From positions 1-43,246 of the forward strand of contig JAKBAQ010000002.1 of NCBI GenBank assembly GCA_021808985.1: a DNA stretch of 43,246 bases, in the 5' to 3' direction. Source of the DNA: Pseudomonadota bacterium (lineage in GTDB: Bacteria; Pseudomonadota; Alphaproteobacteria; Acetobacterales; Acetobacteraceae). Below are positions 15,019 through 24,058 of this stretch, piece after piece (the stretch's first letter is position 1; each line of letters opens with the position of its first letter). The notes beneath the pieces were generated by a model that was not told where the DNA came from, did no database searches, and saw nothing but the letters and a program-made list of their open reading frames with translations. The position numbers were made by a program, and so were the translations under genes.

Positions 15019-16656
15019 ATGTCAGACCAGATGGAACCGCGCGAGGCGATGGAGTTCGATGTGCTGGTGGTAGGCGCCGGCCCTGGTGGCCTGTCCGCCG
15101 CCATCAAGCTCAAGCAGCTCAACCCGGAGCTTTCCGTCTGCGTCGTGGAAAAAGGCGGTGAGGTCGGCGCCCATACCCTCTCCGGCGCCGTTCTGGAGCC
15201 GCGCGCCCTGCTGGAACTCTTCCCCGAATGCGACCCGGCGCTGATCCCCCTGGCCACCCCGGTGTCCGAGGATCGCTTCATGTACCTCACCGAGACCAAG
15301 GCCTTCACCTCGCCGGTCACCCCGGCGACCATGCACAATCATGGCAACTATATCGTCTCGCTCGGCAATGTCGTGCGCTGGCTCGGCCAGCAGGCGGAAG
15401 AACTCGGCGTGGAAATCTATCCCGGTTTCGCCGCCGCCGAGGTGCTTTTTGATGGCGCGCGCGTCGCCGGCGTGGCCACCGGCGACATGGGCATCGGCAA
15501 GGACGGCAAGCCCACCGGCAATTTCCAGCGCGGCATGGAGCTGCGCGCCACCTACACCATCTTCGCCGAAGGCTGCCGCGGTTCGCTCTCCAAGCAGCTG
15601 ATGGCCAAATTCGACCTCAACGCCAAGAACGACCCGCAGACCTACGGCATCGGCATCAAGGAGCTCTGGGAGGTCAAACCCGAGCATTTCAAGAAGGGCC
15701 TCACCATTCACAGCGTCGGCTGGCCGCTGAAGTCCGACACCTATGGCGGCTCCGCCATCTATTTCTTCGGCGAAAACCTCATGGCCTACTGCTTCGTCGT
15801 CGGGCTGGACTATAAAAACCCCTATCTCTCGCCCTTCCAGGAGATGCAGCGCTACAAGACCCACCCGGCCATCGCGCCGTTCTTTGAAGGCGCCAAGCGC
15901 ATCTCCTACGGCGCGCGCGCGCTCAACGAGGGCGGTTTCCAATCTCTGCCCAAGCTAACCTTCCCCGGCGGCGTGCTCATCGGCTGCGCCGCCGGCACCT
16001 TGAATGTGCCCAAGATCAAAGGCAGCCACACCGCGATGAAATCCGGCATGGTCGCCGCCGAAGCCATCGCCGAGGCACTGACCGGCGAGCGCCCCGACGA
16101 GGTCATCGCCTATGCCAGCAAGCTGGAAGCCAGCTGGGTCTGGCCCGAACTGCACAGCGTGCGCAACGTCCGCCCCGGCTTCGCCAAATGGGGCTTCTAT
16201 GGCGGCATGATCAACGCCGCCATCGACACCTACATCTTCCGCGGCAAGGCGCCCTGGACCCTGAAGAACCATTTCGACCATCTTCAGCTCAAAAAAGCCA
16301 AGGACTGCCAGCCGATCAACTACCCCAAGCCGGACGGCAAGCTCACATTCGACCGTCTCTCCTCCGTTTTCCTCTCCAACACCAACCACGAGGAAAACCA
16401 GCCCGCCCACCTCACCCTGCTCGATGCCAGCAAGGCCATCAGCGTCAACTACAATGAATATGCGAGCCCCGAGACCCGCTATTGCCCGGCCGGCGTGTAT
16501 GAAATCGTCGGCGAGGATGCCGGCAACCCGCAGCTGCAAATCAACGCGCAAAACTGCGTCCATTGCAAAACCTGCGACATCAAGGACCCCACCCAGAACA
16601 TCAACTGGGTCGTCCCTGAAGGGGCAGGCGGTCCCAACTATCCGGGCGGCATGTGA
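15019..16656 (+). CDS. Electron transfer flavoprotein-ubiquinone oxidoreductase (ETF-QO)
   Basis: This is a 545-residue inner-membrane-associated flavoprotein that passes electrons from ETF, reduced by acyl-CoA dehydrogenases, to ubiquinone. The FAD-binding fold is at the N-terminus (VLVVGAGPGGLSAAIKL). The C-terminal [4Fe-4S] ferredoxin-like segment shows CVHCKTCDIKDPTQNINW, with the first cysteine in RYCPAGVYE. Length equals mitochondrial and alphaproteobacterial ETF-QO. ATG at 15019 has AGGAG eight bases upstream and beats the GTG at 15010. The acyl-CoA dehydrogenase fragment at the right edge is the kind of enzyme that would supply its electrons. The etfA and etfB genes are not here. Confidence 0.96.
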   Translation: MSDQMEPREAMEFDVLVVGAGPGGLSAAIKLKQLNPELSVCVVEKGGEVGAHTLSGAVLEPRALLELFPECDPALIPLATPVSEDRFMYLTETKAFTSPVTPATMHNHGNYIVSLGNVVRWLGQQAEELGVEIYPGFAAAEVLFDGARVAGVATGDMGIGKDGKPTGNFQRGMELRATYTIFAEGCRGSLSKQLMAKFDLNAKNDPQTYGIGIKELWEVKPEHFKKGLTIHSVGWPLKSDTYGGSAIYFFGENLMAYCFVVGLDYKNPYLSPFQEMQRYKTHPAIAPFFEGAKRISYGARALNEGGFQSLPKLTFPGGVLIGCAAGTLNVPKIKGSHTAMKSGMVAAEAIAEALTGERPDEVIAYASKLEASWVWPELHSVRNVRPGFAKWGFYGGMINAAIDTYIFRGKAPWTLKNHFDHLQLKKAKDCQPINYPKPDGKLTFDRLSSVFLSNTNHEENQPAHLTLLDASKAISVNYNEYASPETRYCPAGVYEIVGEDAGNPQLQINAQNCVHCKTCDIKDPTQNINWVVPEGAGGPNYPGGM

Positions 16657-16717
16657 GGTTCCGTTCGCGGCCAGAGGGCGTTGATAACCGGCATCAACCG
16701 GTAATGGCCTGAAAGCC

Positions 16718-17296
16718 ATGGAAAACGACCGTTTGGCGGCATTCAGCGACGGCGTTATCGCCGTCATCATCACCATCATGGTGCTGGAGCTGAAACCCCC
16801 GCAGGGCACCGGAACCGGCGCCCTGCTGGGCGCCGTCCCCACCTTCGTCAGCTACATCCTCAGCTTCGTCTATGTCGCGATATACTGGAACAACCACCAT
16901 CATTTCTTCCAGCTTGTCCCGCGCGTCACCGGCGGCATCCTCTGGGCCAACCTGCATCTGCTGTTCTGGCTCTCGCTGGTTCCCTTCACCACCGCCTGGC
17001 TCGGTCAACACTACGCCGCCGCGCTCCCAACCGCGCTCTATGGCGTCAGCCTGCTGATGGCGGCGCTCGCCTGGTATATCCTGCAAATCACGATCATCCG
17101 CAGCCAGGGCCAAAACTCCGCTCTCTCGAAAGCCGTCGGCGGCGACCTCAAGGGCAAGATTTCCCCGATTCTCTACACGGCCGGAATTATCCTGGCGTTT
17201 TTCAGCACAACGGGCGCCGATGGCATATACGCCGCCGTCGCCATTTTATGGCTCATCCCCGACCGCCGCGTCGAACGCGAGCTTGGCCGCCGGTAA
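16718..17296 (+). CDS. TMEM175-family (DUF1211) potassium channel-like membrane protein
   Basis: This is a 192-residue protein with about six membrane helices. It opens with RLAAFSDGVIAVIITIMVLEL, containing the RxxxFSDG signature of the TMEM175 family, whose bacterial members form tetrameric potassium-selective channels lacking the usual TVGYG filter. The conserved NNHHHFFQLV loop also fits. Length is normal for the bacterial form. Its stop codon lies inside the hairpin at 17281-17312 that separates it from convergent argB. Physiological role in this organism is unknown. Confidence 0.88.
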   Translation: MENDRLAAFSDGVIAVIITIMVLELKPPQGTGTGALLGAVPTFVSYILSFVYVAIYWNNHHHFFQLVPRVTGGILWANLHLLFWLSLVPFTTAWLGQHYAAALPTALYGVSLLMAALAWYILQITIIRSQGQNSALSKAVGGDLKGKISPILYTAGIILAFFSTTGADGIYAAVAILWLIPDRRVERELGRR

Positions 17297-17312
17297 CACC
17301 CGGCGGCCAAGC
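17281..17312. terminator. Bidirectional hairpin between convergent TMEM175-like gene and argB
   Basis: Thirteen-base arms (17281-17293 and 17300-17312, starting GCTTGGCCGCCGG) pair perfectly around TAACAC, which includes the stop codon of the rightward gene. argB ends eight bases beyond. There is no T tract, so it would be a weak intrinsic terminator or a pause site. Position between two convergent ends supports a termination role in both directions. Confidence 0.6.
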
Positions 17313-17319
17313 CACCCGG

Positions 17320-18216
17320 CTATTTGTGGATCATCGTGCCGATGCCGCCAGCGGTGAACAGCTCCAGCAGCAGCGCGTGCGGCACGCGGCCATCCAGAAT
17401 GGTGGCGCCCTTCACCCCCAGGGTGACGGCTTCCATGCAGGTTTCCACCTTCGGGATCATCCCGCCCGAGATGGTGCCATCGGCGGTCAGCGCCTGAATC
17501 TGCGCCAGGCTCAGATCCGGCATCAGGTTCTTGTCCTTGTCCAGCACGCCGGGCACGTCGGTGAGCATCAGCAGCCGGTTGGCGTTCAGCGCGCCGGCGA
17601 TCGCGCCAGCGGCCGTATCGGCGTTGATGTTATAGGTCTCGCCATTCTCCCCGGTGCCAACGGGTGCGATGACCGGGATCAGCCCGGCGCCGGTCAGCGC
17701 ATGGATCACGCGCGTGTCGATGAAAGCGGGCTCGCCAACGAAGCCAAGATCCAGCACGCTCTCAATATGCGAATCCGGGTCCTTCTTGGTGCGGTGCATT
17801 TTGCGCGCGCGGATCAGCCCGCCATCCTTGCCCGAAATCCCCACCGCCAGCGCGCCGGCGCGGTTGATCAGCCCCGCCACCTGCTTGTTCACGCTGCCCG
17901 CCAGCACCATTTCCACCACCTCGACCATGGCGGCATCGGTCACGCGCAGCCCGTCGATGAAGCTGGATTTGATCGCCAGCCGGTCCAGCATGGCGTTAAT
18001 CTGCGGCCCCCCGCCATGCACGATCACCGGATTGATGCCAACCTGCTTGAGCAGCGCGATGTCGCGGCCGAACTCGCCCGCCAGAATATCCTCGCCCATC
18101 GCATGGCCGCCATATTTCACCACGATGGTCGCCCCCGCATAGCGGCGCAGAAACGGCAGCGCGCTGGCGACGATATGCGCCTGGGCGGCGGCGGTTTTCA
18201 GCTCCTCAGTATTCAT
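17320..18216 (-). CDS. argB: Acetylglutamate kinase
   Basis: This is a 298-residue cytosolic kinase that phosphorylates N-acetyl-L-glutamate in the second step of arginine synthesis. Visible signatures are IVVKYGGHAMGE, VIVHGGGPQINAML, NINADTAAGAIAGALNANRLLMLTDVPGVLD and GGMIPKVETCMEAV, covering substrate and ATP sites. The start at 18216 has CAGGAG upstream; a longer frame to 18297 runs into engB. It is the last gene of the leftward rpmH-rnpA-yidD-yidC-engB-argB run and is probably arginine-sensitive as in other cyclic-pathway organisms, though that is inference. Confidence 0.95.
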   Translation of the reverse strand: MNTEELKTAAAQAHIVASALPFLRRYAGATIVVKYGGHAMGEDILAGEFGRDIALLKQVGINPVIVHGGGPQINAMLDRLAIKSSFIDGLRVTDAAMVEVVEMVLAGSVNKQVAGLINRAGALAVGISGKDGGLIRARKMHRTKKDPDSHIESVLDLGFVGEPAFIDTRVIHALTGAGLIPVIAPVGTGENGETYNINADTAAGAIAGALNANRLLMLTDVPGVLDKDKNLMPDLSLAQIQALTADGTISGGMIPKVETCMEAVTLGVKGATILDGRVPHALLLELFTAGGIGTMIHK

Positions 18217-18241
18217 CTCGGCTCCTGGAAAAATTCTACCG

Positions 18242-18940
18242 CTAGATAAAGCCCGCGATGCTGGCGCGCAAATCGTCCATCCCGCGCCCGGTGACACTGG
18301 AAGTGGAAATCACGAACGGCAGCGCCGCCGGGTGCTCCTTCGTCAGCGCGATGATCTCGTCCTGCTTGCGGCGCAGCGCCGCGGGCTTCACGTCATCGGC
18401 CTTGGTCAGCACCAGCTGGTAGGCCACGGCTGACTGGTCGAGCAGTTCCATCACCACCTCATCGGCGGGCTTCAGCTCGATGCGCGCGTCCAGCAGCAGA
18501 AATACCCGCCGCAGATTCGGCCGCCCGCGCAGATAATCGAGCATCAGCCCCTGCCAGTCACGCTTGATGGCTTTGGGCGCCTCGGCATAGCCGTAGCCAG
18601 GCATGTCCACCAGCACGATGGGCGCTGCCTCCATCCGGAAGAAATTCAACTGCCGGGTGCGCCCCGGCTGGTGCGACACGCGCGCCAGCGCCTTGCGCCC
18701 GGTCAGCGCATTCAACAGCGAGGATTTGCCCACATTGGAGCGCCCCGCGAAGGCCACTTCAATTCCGTTTGGCGCGGGCAGATGGTCGAGCCCCTGCGCC
18801 GCATGGAAGAATTCGCAATGCGAGGCGAAGAGTTTCCGCCCCGCCTCCAGCTGCTCCGGGCTGAAAGTCCCGGCCGCGAAAACTAGATTTTCGCCGGCAC
18901 CCTCGCCCGTGGGTTGCCCGCCTGGCGCATGATCAGCCAT
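18242..18940 (-). CDS. engB: Ribosome biogenesis GTP-binding protein EngB (YsxC/YihA)
   Basis: This is a 232-residue small GTPase needed for 50S subunit assembly. The G1 motif is AGRSNVGKSSLLN, G2 lies in SHQPGRTRQLNFF, G3 is VDMPGYGYAEAPK, and G4 is TKADD. ATG at 18940 has AGGA six bases upstream; this start overlaps the end of yidC by 58 nt in another frame, indicating tight coupling. About 40 N-terminal residues precede the usual core (LFASHCEFFHA). argB follows after 25 nt. Confidence 0.94.
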   Translation of the reverse strand: MADHAPGGQPTGEGAGENLVFAAGTFSPEQLEAGRKLFASHCEFFHAAQGLDHLPAPNGIEVAFAGRSNVGKSSLLNALTGRKALARVSHQPGRTRQLNFFRMEAAPIVLVDMPGYGYAEAPKAIKRDWQGLMLDYLRGRPNLRRVFLLLDARIELKPADEVVMELLDQSAVAYQLVLTKADDVKPAALRRKQDEIIALTKEHPAALPFVISTSSVTGRGMDDLRASIAGFI

Positions 18941-20607
18941 TGTTGTCCTACCGAAAGAAGATTGTTCCAAGCCCAGTATAGCACAAGGCCGGAAGGAGAG
19001 CGCGCCAGCATGAAGGTGAATATCAGCGGCATGAACTGGAACATGCGTGCCTGCACCGGGTCCGCCGGCGCCGGGTTGAGCCGCTGCTGGAGGAACATGG
19101 TGAAGCCCATGATGATCGGCAACGCGCCGATATGCAGTAACGGGCTGATATGCGTGGGATCGAAGGGAATCAGCCCGAACAAATTGAACAAATTGGTCGG
19201 GTCCGGCGCAGAGAGGTCATGAATCCAGCCAAAAAACGGCGCCTGGCGCATCTCGATGGTAATGAAGATGACCTTGTACAGCGAGAAGAACACGGGGATC
19301 TGCACCAGCATCGGCAAGCAGCCGGAAGCGGGGTTGATCTTCTCCGCCTTGTAGAGCGCCATCGTCTCCTGCTGGAGCTTGGCGTTGTCATCCTTGTACT
19401 GTTCGCGCAGGGCCTTAATCTTCGGCTGCACCAGCTTCATCTTGCCCATTGAGCGATAGGAGTAGCTGGCCAGCGGGAAGAAGAGCATCTTGATGCCAAC
19501 GGTGAACACGATAATCGCCAGGCCGAAATTCCCGAGCAGCGAGTTCAGCCAATCCAGCGCGAAGAAGATCGGCTTGGTGAGAAAGTAGAGATGCCCGAAA
19601 TCCACCGCCTTGTAGAAATTGGGGATGCCATATTCGGCCTGATACGCATCGAGGACCTTCACCACCTTGGCGCCCGTGAAGAGATGGCTGGTTAGGCTCG
19701 CCGTTCCCCCCGCCGCCACGGCCTGCGGCGCCGCGGTGATGAACGAGGTCTGATACGCCCCGCCATCCCCGTCGCTCACCGTGCCATAGCTCATGGAGCC
19801 CGTGAGGTTCATCGACTGGTCCGGCGCCACGGCGGTCAGCCAGTATTTATCGGTGATGCCGATCCACCCGCCCGGGCTGGTCTCGCTATAGGCCACGCCG
19901 CCCGGCGCCCGCGCGCCGTCAGACTTCAGCGACTTGTAGGATTCCTGCTTCAGCGTGTCCTTGAACACGCCGAGCGGGCCGTCGAAGAGAATATAGCTCG
20001 TCTGCTCAATCGGCTTGTAGTCGCGCACCACGCGCGACCAGGGGAAAACCTGCACGGCCGCGCCGGTATGGTTCACCACCTGCTGGTTGACCGTGAACAT
20101 ATACCTGTCATCGACCGAGAGCAGCAGCTGGAAGGTCAAACCCTGCCCATTGTCCCAGGAGAGGGTAACCGGCGTCTGCGGTGTCAGCTTGTTGGCGGAG
20201 GCCGTCCAGAGCGACGTGTCATCCGGCACCTTCACATTGCCGACCGCGGTCCAGCCAAATTGCGCGTAGGAGGGTTTGTCCCCGCCCCGGCTCCCGAGAA
20301 TCTGCACCAGCGGCGAAGTCGGGGCGACGGTCTCGTGGTAGCCCTTGAGCACCACATCGTCGAACACCGCGCCGGTGAGCAGCACGCTGCCGGAGAGTTT
20401 CGGCGCGTCAATGGCCAGGCGCGGCCCGCTGGCGGCGGCGGCCGGGCCGGCTGCGTTCGCTGGCGTGCCGCTGGCTTCCTGCGTCTGGGCGGCCGTTTGC
20501 ACGGGCACGGGCGCCGGATGCGGCAGATATTTCTGGAACGCATACTGAAACACCAGCATGATGCCGAGTGACAGGGCGATGGCAAGCATCAGGCGCTTCT
20601 GGTCCAT
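18883..20607 (-). CDS. yidC: Membrane protein insertase YidC
   Basis: This is a 574-residue inner-membrane insertase/chaperone of the YidC/Oxa1/Alb3 family. An N-terminal anchor (LMLAIALSLGIMLVFQYAF) is followed by the large periplasmic beta-sandwich domain (about residues 60-350). Then come the conserved core helices, with GNFGLAIIVFTVGIKMLFFPL, the cytoplasmic hairpin (KIKALREQYKDDNAKLQQE), PASGCLPMLVQIPVFFSLYKV and LYWAWNNLLSVGQQW. Length and architecture are those of Gram-negative YidC. The start at 20607 is six bases after the yidD stop, so the two are translated together. Confidence 0.96.
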   Translation of the reverse strand: MDQKRLMLAIALSLGIMLVFQYAFQKYLPHPAPVPVQTAAQTQEASGTPANAAGPAAAASGPRLAIDAPKLSGSVLLTGAVFDDVVLKGYHETVAPTSPLVQILGSRGGDKPSYAQFGWTAVGNVKVPDDTSLWTASANKLTPQTPVTLSWDNGQGLTFQLLLSVDDRYMFTVNQQVVNHTGAAVQVFPWSRVVRDYKPIEQTSYILFDGPLGVFKDTLKQESYKSLKSDGARAPGGVAYSETSPGGWIGITDKYWLTAVAPDQSMNLTGSMSYGTVSDGDGGAYQTSFITAAPQAVAAGGTASLTSHLFTGAKVVKVLDAYQAEYGIPNFYKAVDFGHLYFLTKPIFFALDWLNSLLGNFGLAIIVFTVGIKMLFFPLASYSYRSMGKMKLVQPKIKALREQYKDDNAKLQQETMALYKAEKINPASGCLPMLVQIPVFFSLYKVIFITIEMRQAPFFGWIHDLSAPDPTNLFNLFGLIPFDPTHISPLLHIGALPIIMGFTMFLQQRLNPAPADPVQARMFQFMPLIFTFMLARSPSGLVLYWAWNNLLSVGQQWLIMRQAGNPRARVPAKI

Positions 20608-20613
20608 GGGGCT

Positions 20614-20847
20614 TTACGAGTCCTTGAGTGGTGGAACCGGGTCGAAGCCGCCCGGATGCCAGGGATGGCAACGCAGAATCCGGCGCCCGGCGAGCAAACT
20701 GCCGCGCCCGGCGCCGTGCGTGCATATCGCCTCCCGCGCATAAGCGCTGCAGGAGGGGTAAAAACGGCAATTGGCGCCAATCACCGGGCGCAATGTCAGT
20801 TCATAAACGCGGATCGCACCCGAGAGCATATAAGCCGCCGGGCTCAC
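20614..20847 (-). CDS. yidD: Membrane protein insertion efficiency factor YidD
   Basis: This is a 77-residue amphipathic protein that aids YidC-dependent insertion. The family core is clear: YELTLRPVIGANCRFYPSCSAYAREAI and CHPWHPGGFDPVP. The GTG at 20847 overlaps the rnpA stop as GTGA, so I place the start there rather than at the longer frame beginning 20886. It sits between rnpA and yidC, the standard order. Confidence 0.93.
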   Translation of the reverse strand: MSPAAYMLSGAIRVYELTLRPVIGANCRFYPSCSAYAREAICTHGAGRGSLLAGRRILRCHPWHPGGFDPVPPLKDS

Positions 20848-21188
20848 GCCAGAGCCTCCGCGAGCGCGGCCTTGATGCCGCCGCATAATGTCTCAAACGG
20901 CAAGCCAGCCGTTTCCTGCCGGCAGATCAGCACCAGCTCGACACCGGGAAGCTCACGCCCGGCCAAAACCAGCCGGGCGGCCTCCTTCAAGCGCCGTCGC
21001 GCGCGGTTGCGCGCCACGGCGTTGCCTATTTTCTTGGTGGCGGTGTAGCCGGCCCGCAATGGCGCCTGGCTCTCGCCGCGGCAAAACTGCATCACGAAGC
21101 CAGGCTTGGCCAGCTTGCGCCCGCGCGCGGCCATACGCAGAAACTCCGCGCGGCGCTTAAAAGTTTCCGGTGGAGACAATGCGGGCAT
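20844..21188 (-). CDS. rnpA: Ribonuclease P protein component
   Basis: This is a 114-residue basic protein that assists RNase P RNA in tRNA 5' processing. The family region reads FKRRAEFLRMAARGRK, GYTATKKIGNAVARNRARRRLKEAAR, containing the conserved KKxGNAVxRNRxRRxxxE signature. The start at 21188 gives normal length; a longer frame to 21329 overlaps rpmH and is rejected. Its TGA overlaps the yidD GTG. Confidence 0.94.
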   Translation of the reverse strand: MPALSPPETFKRRAEFLRMAARGRKLAKPGFVMQFCRGESQAPLRAGYTATKKIGNAVARNRARRRLKEAARLVLAGRELPGVELVLICRQETAGLPFETLCGGIKAALAEALA

Positions 21189-21222
21189 TGTCAGGCCCTT
21201 AAAGGCGCGCGGCGCGGGAAAA

Positions 21223-21357
21223 TCAGGCGGAGAGTTTGGCGCGCCCCTTGGCACGGCGGCTGGCGATAACCTTGCGGCCGCCAACGGTTGCCATGCGGGC
21301 GCGGAAACCATGCCGGCGCTTGCGGACAAGTTTGGAAGGTTGATAGGTCCGTTTCAC
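21223..21357 (-). CDS. rpmH: 50S ribosomal protein L34
   Basis: This is a 44-residue protein beginning with GTG at 21357: MKRTYQPSKLVRKRRHGF, then RMATVGGRKVIASRRAKGR, the unmistakable L34 pattern. A GGAG ribosome site lies about nine bases upstream. It is the first gene of the leftward run with rnpA, 34 nt before it. L34 sits in domain I of 23S rRNA. Confidence 0.95.
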   Translation of the reverse strand: MKRTYQPSKLVRKRRHGFRARMATVGGRKVIASRRAKGRAKLSA

Positions 21358-21521
21358 GTGATTCACTCCGGCGATAGCTAATATAAACTTACAAAACAGG
21401 TCTCGGCCGAACCGTCCCCGGTCCAGCGCAACGAGGCCGGGATATAGGCGGCGCGCGGAGCGCCGTCAATGCAAGGGCGGTGGCGCTTGCCCTGGCCCGC
21501 CACAAAGTGCACCTTGCGCCC

Positions 21522-22448
21522 ATGCATATATCCTCAGCAGCGCGGCCGCGCACCGTTCTGGCCTTGCAAGGGGGTGGGGCGCATGGCGCCTTTACCTGGG
21601 GGGCGCTGGACCGCCTGCTGGAGGATGGGTTGCGCTTTTCAGCCGTCACCGGCGTCTCTTCCGGCGCCATGATCGCCGCCATGGCCGTGCAGGGTTATGT
21701 CCATAACGGCCCCAAGGGGGCGCGCGCCTCGGTCAGCAAGCTGTGGCACCGCGTCGCCGAGGCGCATATTTTCGGCCCCATGAACGCCTCGATGGACTGG
21801 CTCTGGGGCTGGGACAAGGGAATGGAGCTGGGCAATGAAATGGCCTGGGCCGGCATCACCAGCGCCCTGCGCCTGTTTGACCCCGGCCAGCTCAACCCCT
21901 TCAGGCAGAATCCGCTGGCTCCCCTGCTCGCCGAGCTGCTGGACCTGGACGCCATCCGCAGCGCCGAGGCGCCGCGTCTCTTCGTCGCGGCGACCGATGT
22001 CGAATCCGGCGCCGCGAAAATATTCACCAACGCCGACATGAGCGTTGACGTGCTGCTCGCCTCGGCCTGCATCCCGATGATGTTCCCCGCCGTCAAAATC
22101 GGCGGGCGGCACTATTGGGATGGCGGCTATTCCTGCAATCCGGCGCTCGCCCCGGTGCTCTCGCCACGGCCTGAGCGGCTGGTGCTCATCCGCGCGCAGC
22201 CGCGCGTGCGCAAGGGCGTGCCCAACAGCACGGCTGATATCGTCCACCGCCTGCACGAAATCGCCTTCCAGGCGCCGCTGGACGCCGAACTCGCCCTCGT
22301 GCCCAAACAGGTGCGGCTGCAGGACATCTCCGCCGACGCCGCGCTGGCCCGCCATCCGCTCACCTCCAAAATGAACACCGAGAAAAACTTTCTGGACAAT
22401 CTCTTCGCCGCCGGGCGGGAGGCTGCCGGGGTCTTCCTGCCCGCATGA
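21522..22448 (+). CDS. Patatin-like phospholipase
   Basis: This is a serine acyl hydrolase of about 308 residues with the patatin fold. The oxyanion loop is LQGGGAHGAFTWGALDRLLE, the nucleophile is S46 in GVSSGAM (GxSxG), and the catalytic aspartate is D200 in WDGGY. No signal peptide or membrane helix is seen, so it acts in the cytosol or on the inner leaflet. Upstream starts at GTG 21480 or 21507 are possible, but none has a well-placed ribosome site. Its stop overlaps the start of the histidine kinase gene as ATGA, so both proteins are made from one message. The link between lipase and kinase is unexplained. Confidence 0.9.
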   Translation: MHISSAARPRTVLALQGGGAHGAFTWGALDRLLEDGLRFSAVTGVSSGAMIAAMAVQGYVHNGPKGARASVSKLWHRVAEAHIFGPMNASMDWLWGWDKGMELGNEMAWAGITSALRLFDPGQLNPFRQNPLAPLLAELLDLDAIRSAEAPRLFVAATDVESGAAKIFTNADMSVDVLLASACIPMMFPAVKIGGRHYWDGGYSCNPALAPVLSPRPERLVLIRAQPRVRKGVPNSTADIVHRLHEIAFQAPLDAELALVPKQVRLQDISADAALARHPLTSKMNTEKNFLDNLFAAGREAAGVFLPA

Positions 22449-23929
22449 ATCGCCCTCAGCGCAAATCCTTCGTGCGGCATCTCGAACTCGAATTATTCGG
22501 CACGAGCCTCTCCGGCCGCGTGCTCTGGCTCACCGTCGCCATTATCATGGGGGTTGAGCTGGTGATGATGACCCCGATGCTGGGCAAGGAGCGCCAGCAC
22601 TGGATGTGGGACCGTATCAGCCTGGCGCATGTCGCGGCACTCACCGCCGCCCGGCAGGGCAGCACCCCATCCCCCGGCCAGCTCCTGTCCCAGCTGATCG
22701 ACCTGGAATCGATCAAGCTGACCCTGCCCGACTCCACCATGCGGCAAATGGCCCGCGCCCACGTCGCGCAACCCGCGCGCATCGTATATCTGGCCCGGGA
22801 AACCGTGCTCTACAGCAGCTGGCGCGCACTCTACCGCATCGCCGGGTTCGGCGCCCCCCAGATCGAGGTGATCGCCCCAAGCCCGCTCCAGGCCAACGCG
22901 ACCGTTGACATCATCGTCAACAGCGCCGGGCTGAACAAAGACCTGCACGACTACGCCACGCATCTGGCGGTGATTTCGCTCATCGTCGCGCTGGCGACCG
23001 GGCTGCTGCTGTTCGCGGCGCTTAACCGGCTGCTGGTCCGGCCCATGCGGATCATGACCGAAAACATCTCCAGCTTCCGCAACCATCCGGAAGATGCCGG
23101 GCAGGGCGAGCTGAACGCGCTGGCCGCCCGGGGCGACGATGAGATCGCCAAGGCCGCGCGCGAGCTGAAGGACATGCTGGACGCCATGCGCACCGCCCTC
23201 TGGCGCAACGCCCGCCTGGCCGCGCTCGGCACCTCGGTGGCAAAAATCAGCCATGATCTGCGCAACATCCTCACCTCCGCGCTGCTCCTCGCCAGCCACC
23301 TGCAGGACAGCACCGACCCCTCCGCCCAGCGCGCCGTCCGCGCGCTCAGCGGCGCGGTGGAGCGTGCCGCCGAGCTGGTCAGCCGCACGGTCGATTTCGC
23401 GCGCGAAGGCCCCCCCGCCATCATCCGCACGCCGGTCTGCCTGCGCGACGTGCTGGACGAAGCAATCCTGATCGTCCGGCCCGATGGCGCCAGCATCACC
23501 ATCGAAAACCATGTGCCCGCCGAGCTGATCCTGCCGCTCGACCGCATGCAGATCTACCGTGTGCTGCTCAACCTGCTGCGCAACGCCGCCGAGGCCGGGG
23601 CCAAAGCCGTGGTGGTGACCGCGGAGACCGAAACCGACACACCCAAGATCATCATAACCGATTACGGCCCCGGCCTGCCGCCGCGCGTGCTGCAAAATCT
23701 GTTCAAACCCTTCACCGGCTCGGGCCGCCAGGGCAGCTCCGGCCTTGGGCTCGTCATTGCCCGCGACCTCATGCGCGCCCATGGCGGCGAGCTCACCCTG
23801 GCGCAAACCAGCGCGCTGGGCACGGTGTTCGTTCTGGAGCTGGCCGGCAGTGACATGCCCACCACCAGCCCCGCCCCGCCACCGCCGCAAACCCTCCATA
23901 AGTCTACCGATCCAATGGAGTTTTTCTAA
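22445..23929 (+). CDS. Sensor histidine kinase, orphan
   Basis: This is a 494-residue membrane kinase. A first helix (VLWLTVAIIMGVELVMM) and a second (LAVISLIVALATGLLLFAAL) bracket a periplasmic sensor region of about 130 residues. A HAMP segment follows (LLVRPMRIMTENI), then HisKA with H270 in SHDLRN and a HATPase_c domain with LRNAAEAG (N box), DYGPGLPP (G1) and GSSGLGLVIARDL (G2). The last 30 residues are a Pro-rich tail. No response regulator gene is next to it, so the partner is elsewhere. It overlaps the patatin gene by four bases. Confidence 0.93.
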   Translation: MNRPQRKSFVRHLELELFGTSLSGRVLWLTVAIIMGVELVMMTPMLGKERQHWMWDRISLAHVAALTAARQGSTPSPGQLLSQLIDLESIKLTLPDSTMRQMARAHVAQPARIVYLARETVLYSSWRALYRIAGFGAPQIEVIAPSPLQANATVDIIVNSAGLNKDLHDYATHLAVISLIVALATGLLLFAALNRLLVRPMRIMTENISSFRNHPEDAGQGELNALAARGDDEIAKAARELKDMLDAMRTALWRNARLAALGTSVAKISHDLRNILTSALLLASHLQDSTDPSAQRAVRALSGAVERAAELVSRTVDFAREGPPAIIRTPVCLRDVLDEAILIVRPDGASITIENHVPAELILPLDRMQIYRVLLNLLRNAAEAGAKAVVVTAETETDTPKIIITDYGPGLPPRVLQNLFKPFTGSGRQGSSGLGLVIARDLMRAHGGELTLAQTSALGTVFVLELAGSDMPTTSPAPPPPQTLHKSTDPMEFF

Positions 23930-23998
23930 GTTTCACTTTGCGGCAAGACCGGTTCAAACGCCAAAAATTTTTTCCGGCCACCACACCAAAAGAAGAAT

Positions 23999-24058
23999 AT
24001 GCTTATTTTTCGTGTGTCATTGATCTTGGAGGAAAAATCATTTTCTAAGAACGCATGA
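23999..24058 (+). other. Possible 19-codon leader reading frame before the CysG-N gene
   Basis: An ATG at 23999 opens a 19-residue frame whose TGA overlaps the ATG of the next gene as ATGA. A strong TTGGAGGA sequence at 24026-24033 lies inside it, 22 nt before the main ATG and too far to serve that start directly. This may mean translational coupling, or chance. Confidence 0.3.

Noticed and set aside
21358..21479. Region upstream of rpmH considered as a chromosomal replication origin
   Set aside because: rpmH can neighbour dnaA/oriC, but I found no cluster of DnaA boxes and no dnaA gene here.
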